This document shows positions 25,055-38,500 of a DNA stretch of 64,000 bases, in pieces (the stretch's first letter is position 1; each line of letters starts with the position of its first letter). The notes below the pieces were generated by a model, which worked only from the letters and a program-made list of their open reading frames with translations, was not told the origin of the DNA and searched no databases. The translations under genes were made by a program, and so were the position numbers. This stretch comes from Paracentrotus lividus (lineage: Eukaryota; Echinodermata; Echinoidea; Camarodonta; Echinidae). The stretch covers positions 30,229,895-30,293,894 of the forward strand of contig CALNVZ010003426.1 in assembly GCA_940671915.1 (NCBI GenBank), given 5' to 3'.

Positions 25055-25597
25055 TACAAAGTAAGAATTCATAATTGTATGATTAGTTTTGCTTTACTGT
25101 TTTAAATCATTTAGTTTTGGGCTTATATTTGTCATTATAAGTTTGCCGAATATGATCATAGACAAGAGAATTAACAAAAAAAAAAAAAAAAAAAAATTTA
25201 ATAAATAAAGACAAAGGAATTTTATACCTACGAAAAATCGAACGACAATGGAATTTATAAAAAAATACAGTATGAAACTCATTAAAATTTTAAAAAAAAA
25301 AATCGATTTCATCAGTATTTTACAAAGAGTAAATAGACTATAAACTAACAAACTATTTCGAGCTTTATTTTATAAATTAAAGCAATGTGTAGATTTACGT
25401 ATAAATTAGCATGACAAATTAACATAGAACATTTTTTTTTAAATATATGTGGCATTACAATTTTGTAGATTGCGTCGTGCGAGCCGATTTTCGTTGCGAT
25501 CATGCGTTCCACGGAAAATATCTCGGAAGGGGGGGGGGTGGGGGAATCCACCCCAGGTCGTTGGATGACCCACAAAATCCGGCCATTTAAGGGTTAA

Positions 25598-27310
25598 AGA
25601 GGAGGCTTTGACATTTTGAGTTTTTGAAGAAAGAAAAATACATGTAAAAGAAGAGGGTGAAGGAAGGCAAAGCAGAAAGTTATCAATCAGAAAGAGAAAC
25701 GGATGGTGGTGAAGTGGGAAAACAACAACAATCAAATTGATATTTCATACAGTTATTGATACCATTTCAGTCGCCTTTGGTAATTCTTGGAAAAAACAAC
25801 AAACCACATCCATAATCTAATGGCCATATCATTGTTAAGGTCAAACTCGATATTTCGACCTCGGGGGTGTAAGACGAGTAGTGGTCCTAATGGGCTTTAA
25901 GGTCACTCCATCATTGTCACACGGATGGTGTTTCACCAGGTTGTTCATGGGTTGCGGACAACTTCGCGAACAACTGTTGATCAGTTCTTGTGCTATATGA
26001 TCGAGAATCATTCTCAATGTGATTAGTATAGCACATAAGAGCATGTTTCAGCACTTCGTTACTCCACGGGGAACTTAGTTAAACACCCACTGGTCAGAGC
26101 AGTAAATTTCTGCGTCATAAACTCTGTGTAAGAAGCATACGAGTATTAAAAACCGACTTTGAGTAGAGCTTTGGGATACAAAATATAAAGTACAGTATCG
26201 GTCATTGAGGTCAGTAATTACAATTAAGATGTCAAAACAAGAAGGAATCATGAATAATTCATTACTTAATGAAAATTTATGGAGAGTATCTATCGACTGG
26301 GTCAACCCTTTAGTGTAAGGCAGGTAGAAATCGTACACCACTCCAGCCGAGACACAAACGGGACATCCTGGCTAAATATGCGTATATAATTTTATACACC
26401 AATTCACCAGCACAAAGTACAAGATTCCTTGTGACCAAAACCCACTCTTAGGATATAAAAAAAAAAATAAAGCTTGTGTTATCTGTAAATATTATAACAC
26501 CAATGAATAAGGTACAATACATACATTGATTCAGATTCAATTTTCAAACGGGTGGTTGGGTGGGAGGAAAAGAAGAGAATACGACTAGGCCTGGTGAAAT
26601 AACATAAAGCGGGAGAGCAGGAGATTAAAAAAAAAAAAAAGTCTGAAGAATGAAGTCTCTCATACTCCATAAACAAAAGTGTATAAATTACAAATCCAAC
26701 ACAAATAACCACTAATTACTTGCTGAATAATGTGATATTCATTACAGATTTATTTCACATTAAATTTTTAAATTCATTTTAACATCATTTAATGATGTCT
26801 TGTTTTTTAATCAAATAATAAAGTAGCTTCAAACAAAAGTAAAACTATTTGAGAAACATCGAATTGGTTTGAGAATACAGTGGGCATTCGATATAAAGAA
26901 TTTATTCTATAACAAAATACCTGAAAAAGGAAGCAATTTCAGTCAGGAAAAATGTGCTTCATTTTGTATTTTACTTCATAATTCTTAGATACAAGATCAT
27001 ATGAAAGCCCGCCCGCACAGGTGTAGTCAATTCATTCGCAGCATGTTTCTATAGTTCACTCCTGTTATAATCAGCACCTGTTTGAAGATTTCGTTTCAAC
27101 AGGACAAATTTGGGGTCCAAATTTCAAACATGCCAAGATATTTGTCAATGTATTTTGTTCTGTATAGCATAGCAATTTACCAGGTTAGTGTACAATGTAT
27201 AAATCATATATTTTACTAGAAATTTTCATGCATGGGACATAGTGGACAGATCTGAGAGTAAGCCTCTTGAGCAACTAATTATAATAGGAGCAAACTGTAC
27301 ACATCATCGG
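25598..27310. other. gene-less stretch
   Basis: No gene supported. Near 26878 the sequence TACAGTGGGCATTCGATATA resembles one terminus of the pogo-like MITE family seen at 29100 and 61345. Confidence 0.4.
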
Positions 27311-27462
27311 CTGAGAACCAGAAGGGCGCTATTACGTATCAAAGATGTTTCGTGGAGTACCAGAAGGGCGCTATTACCACTGACTTTGTACAGCAATAGT
27401 GCCCTTCTGGTTCTCAACAGAACATCTTTAAGATGCAATAGCGCCCTTCTGACTCTCAACAG
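27311..27462. mobile_element. palindromic MITE with four AGAAGGGCGCTATT modules
   Basis: Outer arms CTGAGAACCAGAAGGGCGCT and its inverse enclose a second inverted pair of the same module, giving four copies (two per strand) in about 150 bp. Copies start near 27313, 27358, 27395 and 27437. No coding capacity. Confidence 0.75.
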
Positions 27463-27469
27463 ACACTAT

Positions 27470-28793
27470 ATTGTGAACAGGAACTGGGTACTAATATTTC
27501 ATGTACCAAGTCTATTTAGTCACCAACACTCAATACAGGTAAACACTAAAATTATAAAATCAACAATATGGCAAATAAAATAGCCTTGTAAAGAAACATG
27601 TCTACAAAACAATAATAATTATTGAGGAATATTATGAAACCATCATATGGATGTTAGATATATGCTAATTTGCAAGTACAATACATATTATACAATATGA
27701 TATGATACAATTATATCATATAGTATAAAAAATTAAACATCATAATTCTATCAGTATAAAATACAATACATTCTACAAAAAAGGAAGCTCACATTATAAC
27801 ATAAATATGAAGCTAAAACATTTAGTTCTAGATTTTTTAATGCACTAAAACAAACAGTAATGTTGAAGCCAAATATGTTACTAAAATAAGTTTCTTGTGA
27901 ATCAGTTCTTCAGGGGTTAGTGACAAAGATGGTTTTAATATGAACTGGGCCCTGTAACAAAAAGCTTTGTGATCGATTCCAAACTTGACTTTCATCAAAT
28001 AGAATAGACATGTGATCAATTCAGATCAATTGCAAACCTTTGTGTTACACGACCCTGCCATTTCAAAGCATCTACATTGTACTATACCCTTTTGTCGCAT
28101 ATTCACAAAAGCATAATTGGTTTAACTTGGTTTTATGGAGTATACTTAACTATCAATGGCCAAATGACAGCCTCTTAATTTTGCACACTTATCTTGAAAT
28201 AAATTTTGTAATGAAATATTGAAATTGATAAATAACTTCATGAGCTTTATAGAATAATCTTTGCATAATGCATAGGTTCACATGAGGCACTCTAAAATTT
28301 GGAGGAGTGACTCATCTGCTAAAAAGTAGATCCTGACAAAGTTGTTTATAGTGAATTTATTCCTGCCGGTCCCAGTTTAAAACCTGTGTATGTGTATTCA
28401 TACATACATACAGTATGTATGACAAGATTTTGTTACAAGAGGTAATTTTCTTAGTCCAAAGAACCTTTTTATAACAGGAGCAAAACTCTAAAAGGTATGA
28501 AATGGAAAATCATTAAAAACTAAATTTCCTCTAACCAAGAACTATGCATGGGCCGGATGACTTAAAAAAAATAATGCCTGTATTTAGTTTGTTTGGCAGT
28601 GATCCATGTTGGTTTTCCCAAACTAAGCTAATTGTAAAGAGACCCAAATATATCATAAGTGAAGCTTAAAGCTGGTGTATAGTGTTGGGAGAAGGAAAAA
28701 TTTAATTTGGATTCACAGTTAGATAATATGAAAGCCTGAATCCTGTAACTGTAACAAAGAAAGTTATATTACATGGAATCTCGTTTTAACGTC
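27470..28793. other. gene-less stretch downstream of TOP3B
   Basis: AT-rich, with no gene seen. CAGTATGTATGACAAGATTT near 28410 and TTTTTATAACAGGAGCAAAA near 28465 look like a degraded pogo-like MITE. Confidence 0.35.
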
Positions 28794-28799
28794 TTTATT
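28794..28799 (-). promoter_or_regulatory. candidate TOP3B polyadenylation signal
   Basis: AATAAA on the minus strand about 0.5 kb past the TOP3B stop codon. It is the nearest exact hexamer I found downstream. Use is inferred only. Confidence 0.4.
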
Positions 28800-29099
28800 T
28801 CACGATATTATAGTATAAAAAAGATAAGACGGGGACCCGACACAGCTTTGTGTGCACTAGGCGTGCACATGGAAAACCAATGGGGATTCTCTTGTGTGGG
28901 TGATACACACAGATCGCTACGGTCCATTCATGCGGGAAGTTCGGGGGACAGGACAACCCAGCAAAGGTCTCAAAACCGTTACAAATTGTGTTTGGATTCA
29001 AACATTTCACTGAAATTCACCGGAAATCGTGAAAGGAATATCACAAAATCTCTCACACATGTTACCAAAACTATACACCAGGTTTAAGAAAACCTTATA

Positions 29100-29192
29100 C
29101 AGTATGTTCCTATTATAATGAGAACCTAAGGACCGAGCCTAAAACCTTGTAACAAAATCTTGTTGTAACCGTGTTTGTTATAATGGCACTGT
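29100..29192. mobile_element. pogo-like MITE in TOP3B 3' UTR
   Basis: TA-flanked (29098-29099, 29193-29194). Ends CAGTATGTTCCTATTATAAT and, inverted, CAGTGCCATTATAACAAACA. It has the CAGT-GNNCC-TTATAA pattern of pogo/Tigger-like termini. It is 93 bp long and would be transcribed in the 3' UTR of TOP3B. Confidence 0.6.
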
Positions 29193-29290
29193 ATACAGAC
29201 ATATGACAAGGTTCTGATGACTGAAATTTGTTGAAAATATGCCAAATCCTACTATGCTTTTCTGAATACCAACCTCATTTTGTATTCCTT

Positions 29291-29533
29291 CTAGACAAAA
29301 TAAGCTGCTAATTGAGACATCTTGTCTTTGGGTTTTCCCCTCCCTCTTCCCCTACCACCTCTACCTCTACCCCTGCCCCTACCACGCCCCCTTCCACCAC
29401 CCACGGTGCCCCCTCCACCGCCCCTCCTGCGTCTAAACTTCGCGTGTTGAGCCTCGGTGAGCGGGGTCAAGATGGGGTCACAGAAGATACATCCTTTGTG
29501 GTTCGTCTCTCCTCCCTCCAATGGGGTCTTATT
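29291..29533 (-). CDS. TOP3B: TOP3B coding exon 16 (residues 784-863), RGG tail
   Basis: Encodes [20 protein letters not shown], then a Gly/Arg tract of about 30 residues (alternating RG), then [14 protein letters not shown] and a stop. RGG tails of this family bind RNA. Acceptor AATGCAG. Confidence 0.94.
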   Translation of the reverse strand, partial: NKTPLEGGETNHKGCIFCDPILTPLTEAQHAKFRRRRGGGGGTVGGGRGRGRGRGRGRGGRGRGRGKPKDKMSQLAAYFV

Positions 29534-32500
29534 CTGCATTGGAAAAAAAAATATTCAAAAGATTTGATATAATAATGAGTAAGACATCATTGTATATTGG
29601 AGGGAAGGAATTTCCATTTGATGATACCCTGTTACCACTACATGTAGGGTAGGTGTCAGAAGCTTCAATGATGAGTCCACATGTGAAGATGAGTGTGACT
29701 GATTGTGCTAGATCCACTTTGGTTGGGCCAAAATATCATGTTTGGATAAATGGTAGGCGTGGATCCAAGGGGAGGGGGGTCGCATGGAAGACTGACCTGA
29801 GTTACGACTTACATTGTACCCCTAGGTTTCCCTATTGGTGCTTATTTAAAAATGATGGCCTTTTGGATGGCCAAATTCCTGCCTACCCCCAAGTAAGATG
29901 AACAATAAAGAAAGAGAAAAAAAAGGCTATGATTCAAAATTTGACCCATTACTTTTTTTGTAGCACATGAGTTTGATCAACAATTTATTATTTATTCTTT
30001 TTTTTTGATAGGCTTTATCATACAAATCTCAACTTAACCCTAAAAGGCCTGGGGGGCAGATTCCGCCCCCCTCGACGTTTCGCGCAAGCTGTCGACACAC
30101 CATTTCATGACTTTTGTCTTTTTAAGTCTTGCATAACTTTTAAGACCAACTTTGCGATGTCCGGGTAAGCGGTTCTAAAGTTACGCAACATTTTGTATAT
30201 ACTCGTCAGACCGAAAATTGCTCAAAACGTGATTTAGTGTACAAATCCAATACAAGTGTATTTATTCACAAATGTATGATTATTTCTGCTTTTACTGCTT
30301 CAAATTAATTTGTGGTCGTGATAGTGTCGCCGACAATTCTAATTGGAAAAAACAATAGAAAAAAAAGTAAAAAAACAAAGAAATACATAAGAAATTTAAA
30401 AAAAAACAATGAAATACATAAGAAATGAAATTTGATACAGAATTTTTTTTTAAATCCATTTCATCAGCATCTCACAAAGAGTTTATAAATAAAAAATTAA
30501 CAGCTTTGGAGCATTATTTAATGAATTAGAGCAATGTGTAAATTTCTGCATAAATTAGCATAATAAATTAATTAATTTTTCGGAACATTTGACTATGCAA
30601 TTTTGGAGATTACGTCCTAGGTGACGTGCGTGGCGATTTTTGTCGCGATCGCGCGGTGAATAGCCGAGATCTCAGGGGGGGGGGGTTGAAATCCGCCCCC
30701 CCCCCCCAAAGTCCATGACCGCTGACCAAAAAAACTTTTTAGGGTTAAGGTGTTATATCCTAGTATGCAGGTATCTATGATGTTTTAAGATATAATGACG
30801 CATTAAAGTATTACCTTATTAAAGGTCAACAATCTATTAAAAGAGCTATGATTAAAAAGCTGCCTAAGGATGTTTGTCTTTTCAAATGTATGTCTTCAAA
30901 TTGTTTTTATGATGAGAGTTGAATTGGAGTGACATAGATTCGGAAACAATATATAACTCAACCCGTTACATGTACCCTGAAACAATATATCATAATATAT
31001 AACGGCTACGTAGAATATGATTGAAAACTTGTCCCACGAGATTAATTCACTACAAGCATGTTTGTAAACCAGGTTGCAACAAAAGGGTTGAATTACATGG
31101 ATGACTGCCACATTTCATCAATCATGATATTAATTGAATTTTACATTAGTTGCAACCAGCAACTTTAATGTCATTGTGAGCTTGAATTATACATCCAAAC
31201 ATAAGAGCAATTCATTTTTGATTGATTGTGATAATTGCAATTGATTCCTATCAATTACAATGGTCTATGCCTAAGAGTAATACATGTAGGCTTTTACACA
31301 GAGCAATCTGTCTATATAACTCCTATATGAGATAAATAAGGAGAGATGCAGAGAAAACGAATGATTTGGTCTTTCAATCATTACTTTCACTTCTACAAAT
31401 AAAAGAAATTGTGAACTTGTTACCTTTTGAGTAATATTGCTAGATTTTCAAGAAATCAATGTCTCTGATTTGAGGGTTTGGGCCCGACAAAATAAGTTTG
31501 GATTGTCCTTTAGGCTAGGTTCACAGAGGAGTATAGAGCTCGGTTGTGTATACAATCATTGATGCAACTAATGTATTCAAATTAATGTTGTGCATGAACA
31601 GTTAAGATATTCAGGTCACCAGCTGGTATTGTTATTGCATACATTGTAATCTTGCATGTTTAAGATGACTTATTGAATTGCACCATCATGCTTGAATGAA
31701 GCCACACCTCAATATACCATATTGAATCAGAAATTAAAGAGAACTCAGAGAGTCATGACTGGATTCCACTATAGCTCATGTCTACATTGACTTTGTGTTA
31801 TTTCAACAACACTACACTCGGGTATACAGGCATGCCAATAGCCTAAATCGAATGTGTCACATTCCTTTGTCAAGCTATATTATTTCAAAATACCTGTTCA
31901 CACAGATGGACATTACCCGAAAAATTGTATAGCTGCGTTTCCTATATTACACAGGAATCGTTCAGTTTTTGTGTGTGTATTGGTCATCCTTCATCTGCAA
32001 TTTGCATGTACAACTATTCTTAATTTTCCCTATCATGATTTATAAACTATTATTCTTCCCCCCCCCCCCCCATGAGCCTCCTCCACCTCGGCTCGTAGGA
32101 GGAAAGCCAAATTTTCTTGGTTTGAAGTGTCCATATCATTGGCGAAAAAAATACCAAAGAGATCACTATACCCATATAGCGAATATCGAACAGAGAAAAC
32201 CGTATACTTCTATGTGAACCCAGCCTCATAGACAACAATGGTGAAAGTTTGCAACTGACCTTGTTGAAGTTGACATTGAGAATGGAAGCATCACACTTCT
32301 CACATGTGTCACCAGACAAGGTCACCTTGTGAGCATCCTCAAATATATTCATGATGATGTTACATCTGAGAGGGGAATAAATAAGATTATGAAAATGGAG
32401 ATAATGATACATTAAATTTATTCATAATTGAAAGAGGTTGTGCACAAAAGAGGGAATTTGCATGGACATAATCAATCATTAATGTAAAAACATTTTTTTT

Positions 32501-35500
32501 TTTTTTAAATATTGAGACACTGTAAGTTGAAAACTTGAACTCCCTGGAATATATTTTTTAAATGAAAGTTTAAAGTCTAAACTCTAGGTTAAAATTTAAT
32601 TAAGCAAATAACATCTTTAATGAAACAAAGAGACACACACAAAAAAGCAAGATAGTTCTAAGTCTTTTTGAAAAACAAATAATATAATTCAAGTATATAC
32701 TGAGTTGTTGAATAAAGGGAAAGTCATGATGTGCAAAAGGTTATAAGAGTCATTGTCAGCTTTCACATTAATTCCCAAAGGTCCACTACCAAGAATTTTG
32801 GTGAATCTAAAACATTACAGCATTCAACAGTTCTCATATGAATTGTATCCAACCTTTCCAAACCCCTTTGAGACAGTTTGACAACAGGAATTTTCCCTTT
32901 AAACATAAGATTGTGAGATAGTGACCTTGTGATGTATGCATATGCATTACATTGGATGGAGTAGGATGACACATATTGCAACATCAAGAATATATCGAAG
33001 TGTCACAACATAAATATTATTTTCTCCTGTAGTGAAAGAAAAAATGACAATTTGGTGTTAAAGCTGAATAGATTATTCATAATTGAAAAGGTCACTCGTG
33101 CTTTCGATGAAAAGGTGTCTCCACCTCAAGATCCGATATCAATTCATCATTATTTTCAAGAAGATTTAATAATTCAAATATTCCAGTAACTTGAACATAT
33201 AAATATTGTATGAGGAAAGAAGATCCAACAATTCATCTCTGACTGTGGTATTGGCACCAAAAGAAAAATTGAGTTACATTAAACATAAACATAAATTTTT
33301 GGGGTTTTACATTTATGGACATAATATCAATTAATATCATCTTCAAAATATATCATTCAAAATTAAAAAAATCATTTCATCTATGGTATGTAGGGAGAAA
33401 GTATGAAATTTGTACCAGGATGTGACATAGGAGAAAAATGGTTTTATTTATTTTTTTTTTTAAATATGCATTAACTCCACCAAGGCCTTTATACCTCATA
33501 TGAATAATCCATATATTGTCAAGACTTCATAACTCCTCGTAAATCATTGAGCATATATTCTAACTTACAAAAAAGTATCTAGAAAGATAAATGAGTAACC
33601 AAAACAAAAAGAACGCCTGAATTTCATCTCGTGGAAGATATCAATGAATAATAAATGAGAATAACTGTAAATAATGCAGGAAACCACACACAGCTTTCAA
33701 TCAATGAATAATCCTCTTCTTTTTTCTTCTTTTTTTAAAAAAGAAGACCTCATTACACTAATATGACTGTATCTGCTATATTTTCTGTTCCTTCATCCCT
33801 TAAAAGTAGTTCTAGCCATTGACCTCTATAACTTTTGAACTCGATACTTTAAAGATCTAATCTGATAGTTTTCTTATCTGGTGATATGAGCGGTTCTTGA
33901 GATATCACGACGATCACGATAATAAAAGCAACGCAGGGAATGTTAAAGGCCGACTTCTGTGAACCTTGACCTTTGACCCGTATATTCCAAAATATAATCA
34001 GATCATCTCCCAATGGTGAAATGATTCATACTAACATCAAGTCTGGAGTTCATACATATATTTAAAGTTGCTTTTGGAGAAAACCTGATGCCCCAGGCAC
34101 CTCCTAAACAGGACAGTGGAGGCATACAAACAAGAGAACTGTACAGGAACTATACAGCCATGTGTTTTGAACTCGCCACCCAAAAGGTGGTTTTGTTACG
34201 CTTTTCCAAATTTTGTTTCAGTTAATGTATGATATCTCGGCTAAATAGATGGATATTACCATGAAATTGGTGTTATTTGAAAGGTGAATGCAAGCTCTAT
34301 CAGACCTGTGAATTTGAACGTACTCGCACTTGAAATCGCGACACGGCACGCGATAGAATACGAAGAGGCAAGGGTGGTTGAGGGGGGGGGGGGGAAGAGG
34401 TAAACACAAAGTCTATGGGATTTCGCACCCTCCTATACATTTGAAACATCACAACCATGATAACTTTATGGATATTTATTTTTGTGCTGTGAGCTTTTAG
34501 GACTTTATAGCTTAGAGTCTCATGCATCTTTAGACACCACAGTTATAAAGTTCCAGCTATTTGGTAATGGGCAGTTCCGAAAATCGCCGCGCTGCGCGCG
34601 GTTAAAATGACAGTTTCCCTATTAACTGTGTATTGTACATATTAAAAGTGACGTGACATAAATGCAGATAACTAAAAAAATACTTGAGATAGGGGCCAGA
34701 AACTTTCTGAGCTTATTCATTATAAGATAGCCCACCTACATGTAAGCTTTTATAGACTTTGGCTCCACCATGGCTAAGATCTTGAGGAGGGGGCGACCCC
34801 CTTCCTGGCCCAGGTTGACCAAATCATTTGGGCACTTTTCCGGTTAAGAATTTTTTCATTAAATGAAGAAACCCTCCTATAAATATATATTTTCTGCAAG
34901 AAATTTTCAAAAGCAATTCAAATATGGTGAGCAATTATGACCTGGATCAAAGGGGGAAAAAATATTGGGGGCTGCCATAAAAAAAAAAATAGGCACCCAA
35001 AAATTCAATATTTTAATTAAAATATGTTACTACTTCACCCTACATTATAGTGGAGGGCATTTTCAAAATCTACAGGACATTTCCTTTCAGAAAATGTATA
35101 CTTTTGTAGGGTTAGAGTTAATATTTCAAAAGTTATGACACTTTGATCCCGATAGGTGCATGATTTTTAGATTTAGGTGGTGTAACACAAAAGGGGGCGA
35201 GTTCAAAATGCATGGCCATACAGGAAATCCCAGAAGGCATAACATTATTCATGAATGCACAACATAAATGTTTCATGAAGATTGCGAGAATGTGATATCA
35301 TCTTTCAGAAATTGAACATGAAATCAACAGCACTGGCAAAAAACGATTGAAAATGCAAAAGGTATGTGCAATATAGTAGGATTAAAAGGACATCCCAAAT
35401 TAATCACTAAATGATATTAAGAAATAACAAAATATAATAATAGTAATAAAAAAGAGAAGATATATACATCATGAAGGATCACCACAGGCCCTTTGCATTA

Positions 35501-38500
35501 TCCATAAAGGCTGAGCAACGTGAGATGTTTTATTTATGTGTGGATTTATTCTCTGGGGGAATGATTTATGCATACATGTAAGTCATGAGGGAGATTTAAG
35601 ATCCTATTGACTACAAGTAGGTTGATCGGAGGTTTTACTCTATTCAGTCGAGGATTAAGCAAAGTTGACAGGTATCAGGTGCAGGGGGAGGGAAGAGGGT
35701 CACAATAATCCACATGCACTAGATTTGTGCAATAAATGTTCCACCGGTACTGGAAGTAAACTTTGCACATGTTTCAACACAAATGCTGCGTTTAACATTT
35801 CATAGAAATCAAACATACACGTATGAGGAGGCAAGTTACAACGGTCTTTAAGTGTCGCCTTTTAATAGTGTCTTGTCAAAGTGTGTTTGTAAGCATTCAA
35901 CACACGGCTGAACAATGCGAGTCGTTTCTTTGACAAATGCTACAATCCACCGTCTTCTGACAGTCTTTCTATGGATTTCAGATAGTGGACAGATTAACCT
36001 ATTGTGAAATGCTATTTCAGACTTGTGTTCTTGCCAACGGGACTCCCCGCCCAAGATAGTAATGCCCATGAAAGGTGAGATTCATGCAAAATTGTGCACA
36101 AACAACTAAGCACAGAATATAGTGTTGTTCATGGTGTTGTTTCTTTCCTAAGGAACAAATTTTTAACACCCCCACGTAAAAATAAAGTCGAGAAGTAGTC
36201 TATACATGCCCCCACCCCCCCAAAAAAAATATATAAAAAAATTTAGAACAAATATGCAAGAAACACCAAGTTTCCATGGTACACGCTCCTCGTATTCAGT
36301 ATTAGGACATTACCTTTTGACAAGAAGACTTACAGGAGCTCTTTGATGTCTTAAGATCATAAAATCAGTTTCCTCTACAACCTAAAGATTGTACATTCTA
36401 TACAAATTTAAGTATTATCAATATAATCGAACCTGTAAAGCTGACAGTCATGGTATCCCCTGGAGAGCATTTCATGAACATTCGTTTACTTGATTTTGAT
36501 TGGCTGAGAAGCATTATTACTATGGTAAATGTTGGATAAAACAGGAATTGTCGAATAAAACATCTGACACGTCCTTTCATAACCCCCCCCCCCCCCCCCC
36601 GATGTTTTTCTTGAACAATCAGCATCAAAGACATAAAGATCGCCTGCCCATGAATACTAATTTCTGAATATCTCTTTGTGTGTTCTGTACATACAGGTTT
36701 TACTGTATTGTCAGTTCAATCAAAATTTAATACTTACTTGTTGCATGCGAGTCTCCATTTGGGTGCTGATGAGGGGTCAAGCACCATTACCCCTTCATCA
36801 CACTCTATACACTGAGCCACACCCAACATGGTTAGGGAGTGTGCACAGGTAGGATGGGTGCATCCATTACACCCCTGTCCCTTCTTCATCTCGGTGAAAG
36901 GGGGATGGCTGAAGCAGTACGGGCATACCGGATAGCTCTGTTGATGGGAGAAGGGGTAAAGAACAACTTATCACGGGGTTAAGAGATGCTGATCCCAAGG
37001 AATTCAAATGTCACAATTTGTTATTCACACAGTCATGCAAAGTTGACAGATAAATTAACTATAACATAGATTAATATTTTTCTTTACAGGATTGAGGGTT
37101 TGGGGTCAATCCTATTGTTACTGGGTATAACTCTAAGATTTTAAAAACTTTTATTGATAGACTTCTTCATCCAAACTTGATCTACAGTCTGGAACTAAAT
37201 AAGGGCATAAACACCTGGGCGGGGAATAGGCCTATAGAGCTTGGATTGCACGATTTATTCAAGAGAACTTCTGGTAATATATTGCCTTTTGAGATATTCT
37301 ACAGTTTTTTGCGTGGTTTTCTTTTGTCTCCTCCATTAAGAATAACCCTCACATTAGTGCACAGAGTGGACACATGATCTCCTGGTAAAGTTCAACAGCT
37401 CCAGACCTCAACACCCTGTTTTTCGCTCTCTCTCTCTCTCTCTCTCTCTCATCTCCTTCTGCAGCAGTATCCTCCATTACATGTATAATCAATTATTTAT
37501 TTCTCTCTAAATTAGAGATAACCTTTTTTCATCTTTCATCCATTACACATACCTTTCCTTTTGGCCCAGAAGACCATAGCACAAGTTCAAAATCATCTAG
37601 CGGATACCTGATCTCCTTGTAGAGTGTAATGGATCCATGGAGACCTCGATACCATCTATCCCTGTCTTCTACTTGTTATTGTAATATCGTCTTTACCAGC
37701 AAAGAATATCTCTCTCTCCCCCCCTCGATCCTTTTTTTCATCTTCATAATGATTTCTTTCTATAATGCCCCATATCTATTCCACATACCTTTCCCTTTGG
37801 CCCAGAAGACCACAGCACCAGCTCAAAATCATCTAGCGGACACCTGATCTCCTTGTAGAGTTTAATTGATCCATTCTGAGGGAGACTGTATGTCTCTTCA
37901 CAGGTTGGGCAGTGAAGGCGCATTGGCTTGGCCGAGATGTACTTCATAAACCGATGACACTTCCCGCATCTGTTCATGCATTAGATACAATGAGTTAGTA
38001 AAGAATGTTTTAAGTATTGCTCTTTCATTTGTGCATTGTTTTCATTTCATCAATGTTATTAATATGACACCATTACAACCAACACCAGTTTAATAATTTA
38101 TCATCAGCAATATTAGCATGATTCTTGACAAAATCATAAACACTACCACCATAACCTCAATTGCCATAATAATTGCCATCAAGACCATGATTACAACCAT
38201 CATTAATACTATAATCATAAACATAAAGAACATCCTGCTCCTCCAGTTCCTTATGAGCACTGAACTTTTTTTTTCATCATCCCCATCACCAAAATCACCA
38301 CGATCACCACCAGCATCATCACCACCCCATCACTATGATTACCGCAACTATATTCATCCTCACAGTCATTAATCATACAAAATTAACACCATCATCATCA
38401 TCCCCATCATTATGATCATGATCATCACCATCGTCATTATAGCCATGACTCTTTAATCATCACTGTCACCACCACTACCACCATTTTCATTATCATAGTC

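Larger units (their letters stand above)
23556..25593. mobile_element. TTAA-flanked element, piggyBac-like (copy 2), with two nested transposons
   Basis: TTAA lies at 23552-23555 and 25594-25597. Its start (CATTAAAGGTCTT, then GGGAGGGCAGATTCCGCCC) and end (CCATTTAAGGG) align with the element at 30038-30744. It also shares internal stretches such as GACGTCCGGGTACGCGGTTC (GATGTCCGGGTAAGCGGTTC at 30 kb) and CAACATTTTGTA. It is split by a 312-bp palindromic MITE and by a 971-bp TA-flanked element. Without these it is about 750 bp, close to the 707 bp of the uninterrupted relative. Confidence 0.78.

Noticed and set aside
28773-29087. 104-codon plus-strand open frame just past the TOP3B stop
   Set aside because: No recognisable domain; it overlaps the probable 3' UTR of TOP3B on the opposite strand and shows no codon bias by eye.
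29312-29572. Pro/Ser/Thr-rich plus-strand open frame
   Set aside because: It is the antisense shadow of the Gly/Arg-rich last exon of TOP3B.
35848-36069. 73-codon minus-strand open frame in TOP3B intron 14 with fairly protein-like composition
   Set aside because: No recognisable family, no supporting splice context in the gene's known exon order, and all TOP3B residues are already accounted for.
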